DNA of 47,636 bases from Heterotrichella gracilis (lineage: Eukaryota > Sar > Xanthophyceae > Tribonematales > Xanthonemataceae). Both the position numbers and the translations under genes were made by a program. Where the stretch lies: assembly GCA_032358255.1 (NCBI GenBank), contig JAULBX010026463.1, forward strand, positions 1 through 47,636, in the 5' to 3' direction. The notes beneath the pieces were generated by a model that did no database searches, was not told where the DNA came from, and saw only the letters and a list, made by a program, of their open reading frames with translations. How positions within the stretch are numbered: position 1 is the stretch's first letter; every line of letters starts with the position of its first letter. Shown here one piece after another: positions 45,778 to 47,636 of the stretch.

Positions 45778-46450
45778 CAGCTGGGACAGCGAGGCGAAAC
45801 CCTGCATCTGAGGCAGGGATGTACCCAACGCCCTAAATCTGAGGCAGCTAGGTTATGGGCGCAGGCGGGGTGGGAGTGCAGCAGATAAGGACAGCTCTCC
45901 ATGCGACAAGAGCCCCCTACTAGGCGACACCCATATTGGTTCTTGCAAGGCATGGAGAATCCCATGTGCACTTTGGTACTGGGTCGCCGCTGATCCCCAA
46001 TAGCCAGAAGCAGCTCTTCACGCAGTTGTGCCAGAATCCTCTACACTTTGGCCATCCATAAGTACAGCATTGGCCATTCACAAGTGCAGCACGTGCGGTA
46101 CTCTGCTCCATGAAGTGCCAGCGCCAGCACAGGGGCAGGTTTGCGAGCAGCTGGAGCGGTTTAGGGCTTAGGGTTGAGCCCTCATCTTACAGCTGGGACA
46201 CCTGGTGAACCCAAAGCCCTGAACCCTGGGTGAGTGCCGGGGTGGGTGCGCCATCCCCAAACCTTGTGAGCTTCTGAGGAAAGTAGAGATGGGGAATGGG
46301 GACAGAAAGGCAAAGGTAATCACAGAACCCAGCAGCTGTGTACAGCTGAGACAGCGAGGTGATGGGATGCAGCTGTGGTGCGAGTGTGGTGGGGATAGGG
46401 CACCTCCTGCATGCGGAGGGGTGGGCCCCACTCAGAGCGACACCCATACG
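45778..46450 (+). repeat. three decayed tandem copies downstream of MYND gene
   Basis: CAGCTGGGACAGCGAGG at about 45779 recurs as CAGCTGGGACACCTGG at about 46191 and CAGCTGAGACAGCGAGG at about 46343. The first and third are each followed some 60-130 bp later by CGACACCCATA (45923-45933 and 46439-46449). The spacing is irregular. They appear to be successive duplications of sequence related to the MYND gene end. Confidence 0.6.
46082..46154 (+). repeat. ghost copy of MYND finger coding end
   Basis: Copies 45534-45622 with an internal deletion. It matches AAGTGCAGCRCGTGC, CTGCTCCA/TGAAGTGCCAG and GCAGGTKTGCRAGMAGCTGG. At the point where the gene has lost a base, this copy reads TGCCAGCGCCAGCAC, giving CQRQH in one frame. 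Confidence 0.78.
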
Positions 46451-47636
46451 AGGGTCCAATCTGTAGATATCACTGGGGATCGTGCGTATGGACTGGTTTT
46501 GAATCAATTGACCAAGTACTGGGTAAGAGGGAGCAGACAGGCTTGACGAGGCGGGGATGAGATGTGCTAGATGTGGTTGGAGCCCGCTACAAACCCCAGT
46601 GCTCTCTGCCCGCCACATCAGGTCACATTAGATCAATATAGATCCCAGGGGATTAACCGATTGTGTTTGCGCAAGGGGTGGAGTCCCTTGTTGCCTTCAA
46701 CAGGGGGTGGGGAAAGGGTGGCACTGCGTCGACAGGGCAAACATGCATGCTTTAGATGTATTATCTGTCTGTGCCATTTACCACTTTCATACCATTGGTT
46801 ATATTTTGATGGCAATTCTGTGCAAGCTGGGTAGTATATGTTTGTGTTTTCGAATATTTTGCAGACGTGACGCTCAATCTATAATCGGTACTATATAGAT
46901 ATAGTCGGGACCTAGTCTAGTCGTTGGGCTTTGATCAGGCAGCAGTATACTGCTTCACAACCACTTACTTCCCTTCTGTTCTCGAATATTGAAGATGTTT
47001 AGCCTTTGCAATGCTTGTTACACAGGCAGATACCATGAAAGCCATTGCCAACGAGGTATTGTAAATTCGTACAATTTATGATAATCACTTTTAATACAGC
47101 TAAGAAAGAAAGAAACAAACAAAACGCCCCCACCCATGGCAGCACACCACAACCAGCAATGTTGAAAAAACACAGACAGCTATGATGATCACTTCTTATA
47201 CAGAGGGAGCCACGTAATCGAGTAAGGTTTTACTGGGCGAAAATGGGGTTGGCACTTTGATGCCCAGGATGTTTTCCAAGGCACAACATGATGGGCGTCT
47301 ACTCTCGCGAAAGATTCTTTACAATCTAAACCTCGGCTTTTGGGACCGTTCAGCTCCTGTGGTTCCCTCTTAAGGCTGTTATTTGCTAGGTTCCGAGCAG
47401 TACCGGTCAGGCACGGTCAGCAGCTGGCACATGCCTTGCCTATGACCTCCAGAAATAAAGTTACAGCGACTGTTGGCGAACCAATTAGCCAGCGTACTTG
47501 CTTTCAGAAATTATCTTACATACCTAACTTGAGTTCTAAACCAGCTTTGCAGCCTACGATAGGGTGTGGAGAACGCATTGTGCGCATTTAAACGGACCCA
47601 CTTCTGCAGTCAACGGCCATCGAGGCTCTGACAGGC

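Larger units (their letters stand above)
45705..47636. other. downstream region with decayed repeats, no gene seen
   Basis: Besides the repeats listed separately I see no exon or RNA gene. A plus-strand TGTAA occurs at 47058. The right-hand 1 kb is AT-richer with no recognised element. Confidence 0.45.

Noticed and set aside
1..47636. Prokaryotic operon, CRISPR array, phage or virus insertion
   Set aside because: No direct repeats with regular spacers, no polycistronic arrangement and no viral hallmark gene; all recognised genes are spliced eukaryotic ones.

Overview
The window is nuclear DNA of a green alga (Chlorophyta, most likely a chlorophycean or trebouxiophyte). The evidence is intron-dense genes with GT-AG introns and high-GC exons, TGTAA-type poly(A) signals downstream of several genes, a Sec-encoding selenoprotein T with its own SECIS element, and many Arabidopsis-type telomere heptamers (CCCTAAA/TTTAGGG) scattered through introns. 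It contains no prokaryotic operon, CRISPR array or rRNA. All genes were read by joining exons by eye. In every multi-exon model the joined phases agree and the lengths match the family where one is recognised.

Layout from left to right. (-) Glucosidase II alpha, first three exons only (297-1728). (-) FIS1 fission protein (3076-4311). (+) CCT5 chaperonin subunit (5038-8762). (-) Alba-domain RGG protein (10584-11811). (+) single-RRM SR-like protein (13067-14389). (-) Selenoprotein T with an in-frame UGA (14773-15687) and a SECIS at 14670-14739. (+) TOPORS-like RING/RS protein (16010-20103). (+) unrecognised three-segment membrane protein (20956-23024). (-) A 37-exon gene for the ASCC3/Slh1/DExH14 tandem Ski2-like helicase (24469-43781), which fills 40 percent of the window. 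(+) A MYND zinc-finger gene with an apparent 1-nt frameshift (45060-45704). These are unrelated housekeeping genes covering ER glycan trimming, organelle fission, protein folding, RNA binding, redox, ubiquitin/SUMO signalling and ribosome quality control. Several pairs are divergent (FIS1/CCT5, Alba/RRM, SELENOT/TOPORS-like). RRM and SELENOT converge with 3' ends that probably overlap.

The most unusual signal is genome-structural. Introns repeatedly carry partial, direct-orientation copies ('ghosts') of the edge of the neighbouring exon, usually with the splice site and adjoining intron. I count more than 15 in ASCC3, and also one each in FIS1, CCT5 and the TOPORS-like gene, with another downstream of the MYND gene. 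Their ages differ: the CCT5 copy has one mismatch in 58 bp, others are heavily decayed. Several ASCC3 ghosts differ from the real exon mostly at synonymous positions. This looks like a continuing process of local duplication across splice junctions, not chance repeats. A second notable item is a short retroposon (38282-38469) flanked by a 12-bp target-site duplication and ending in a TAAG-type tail, with a related fragment at the left edge of the window.
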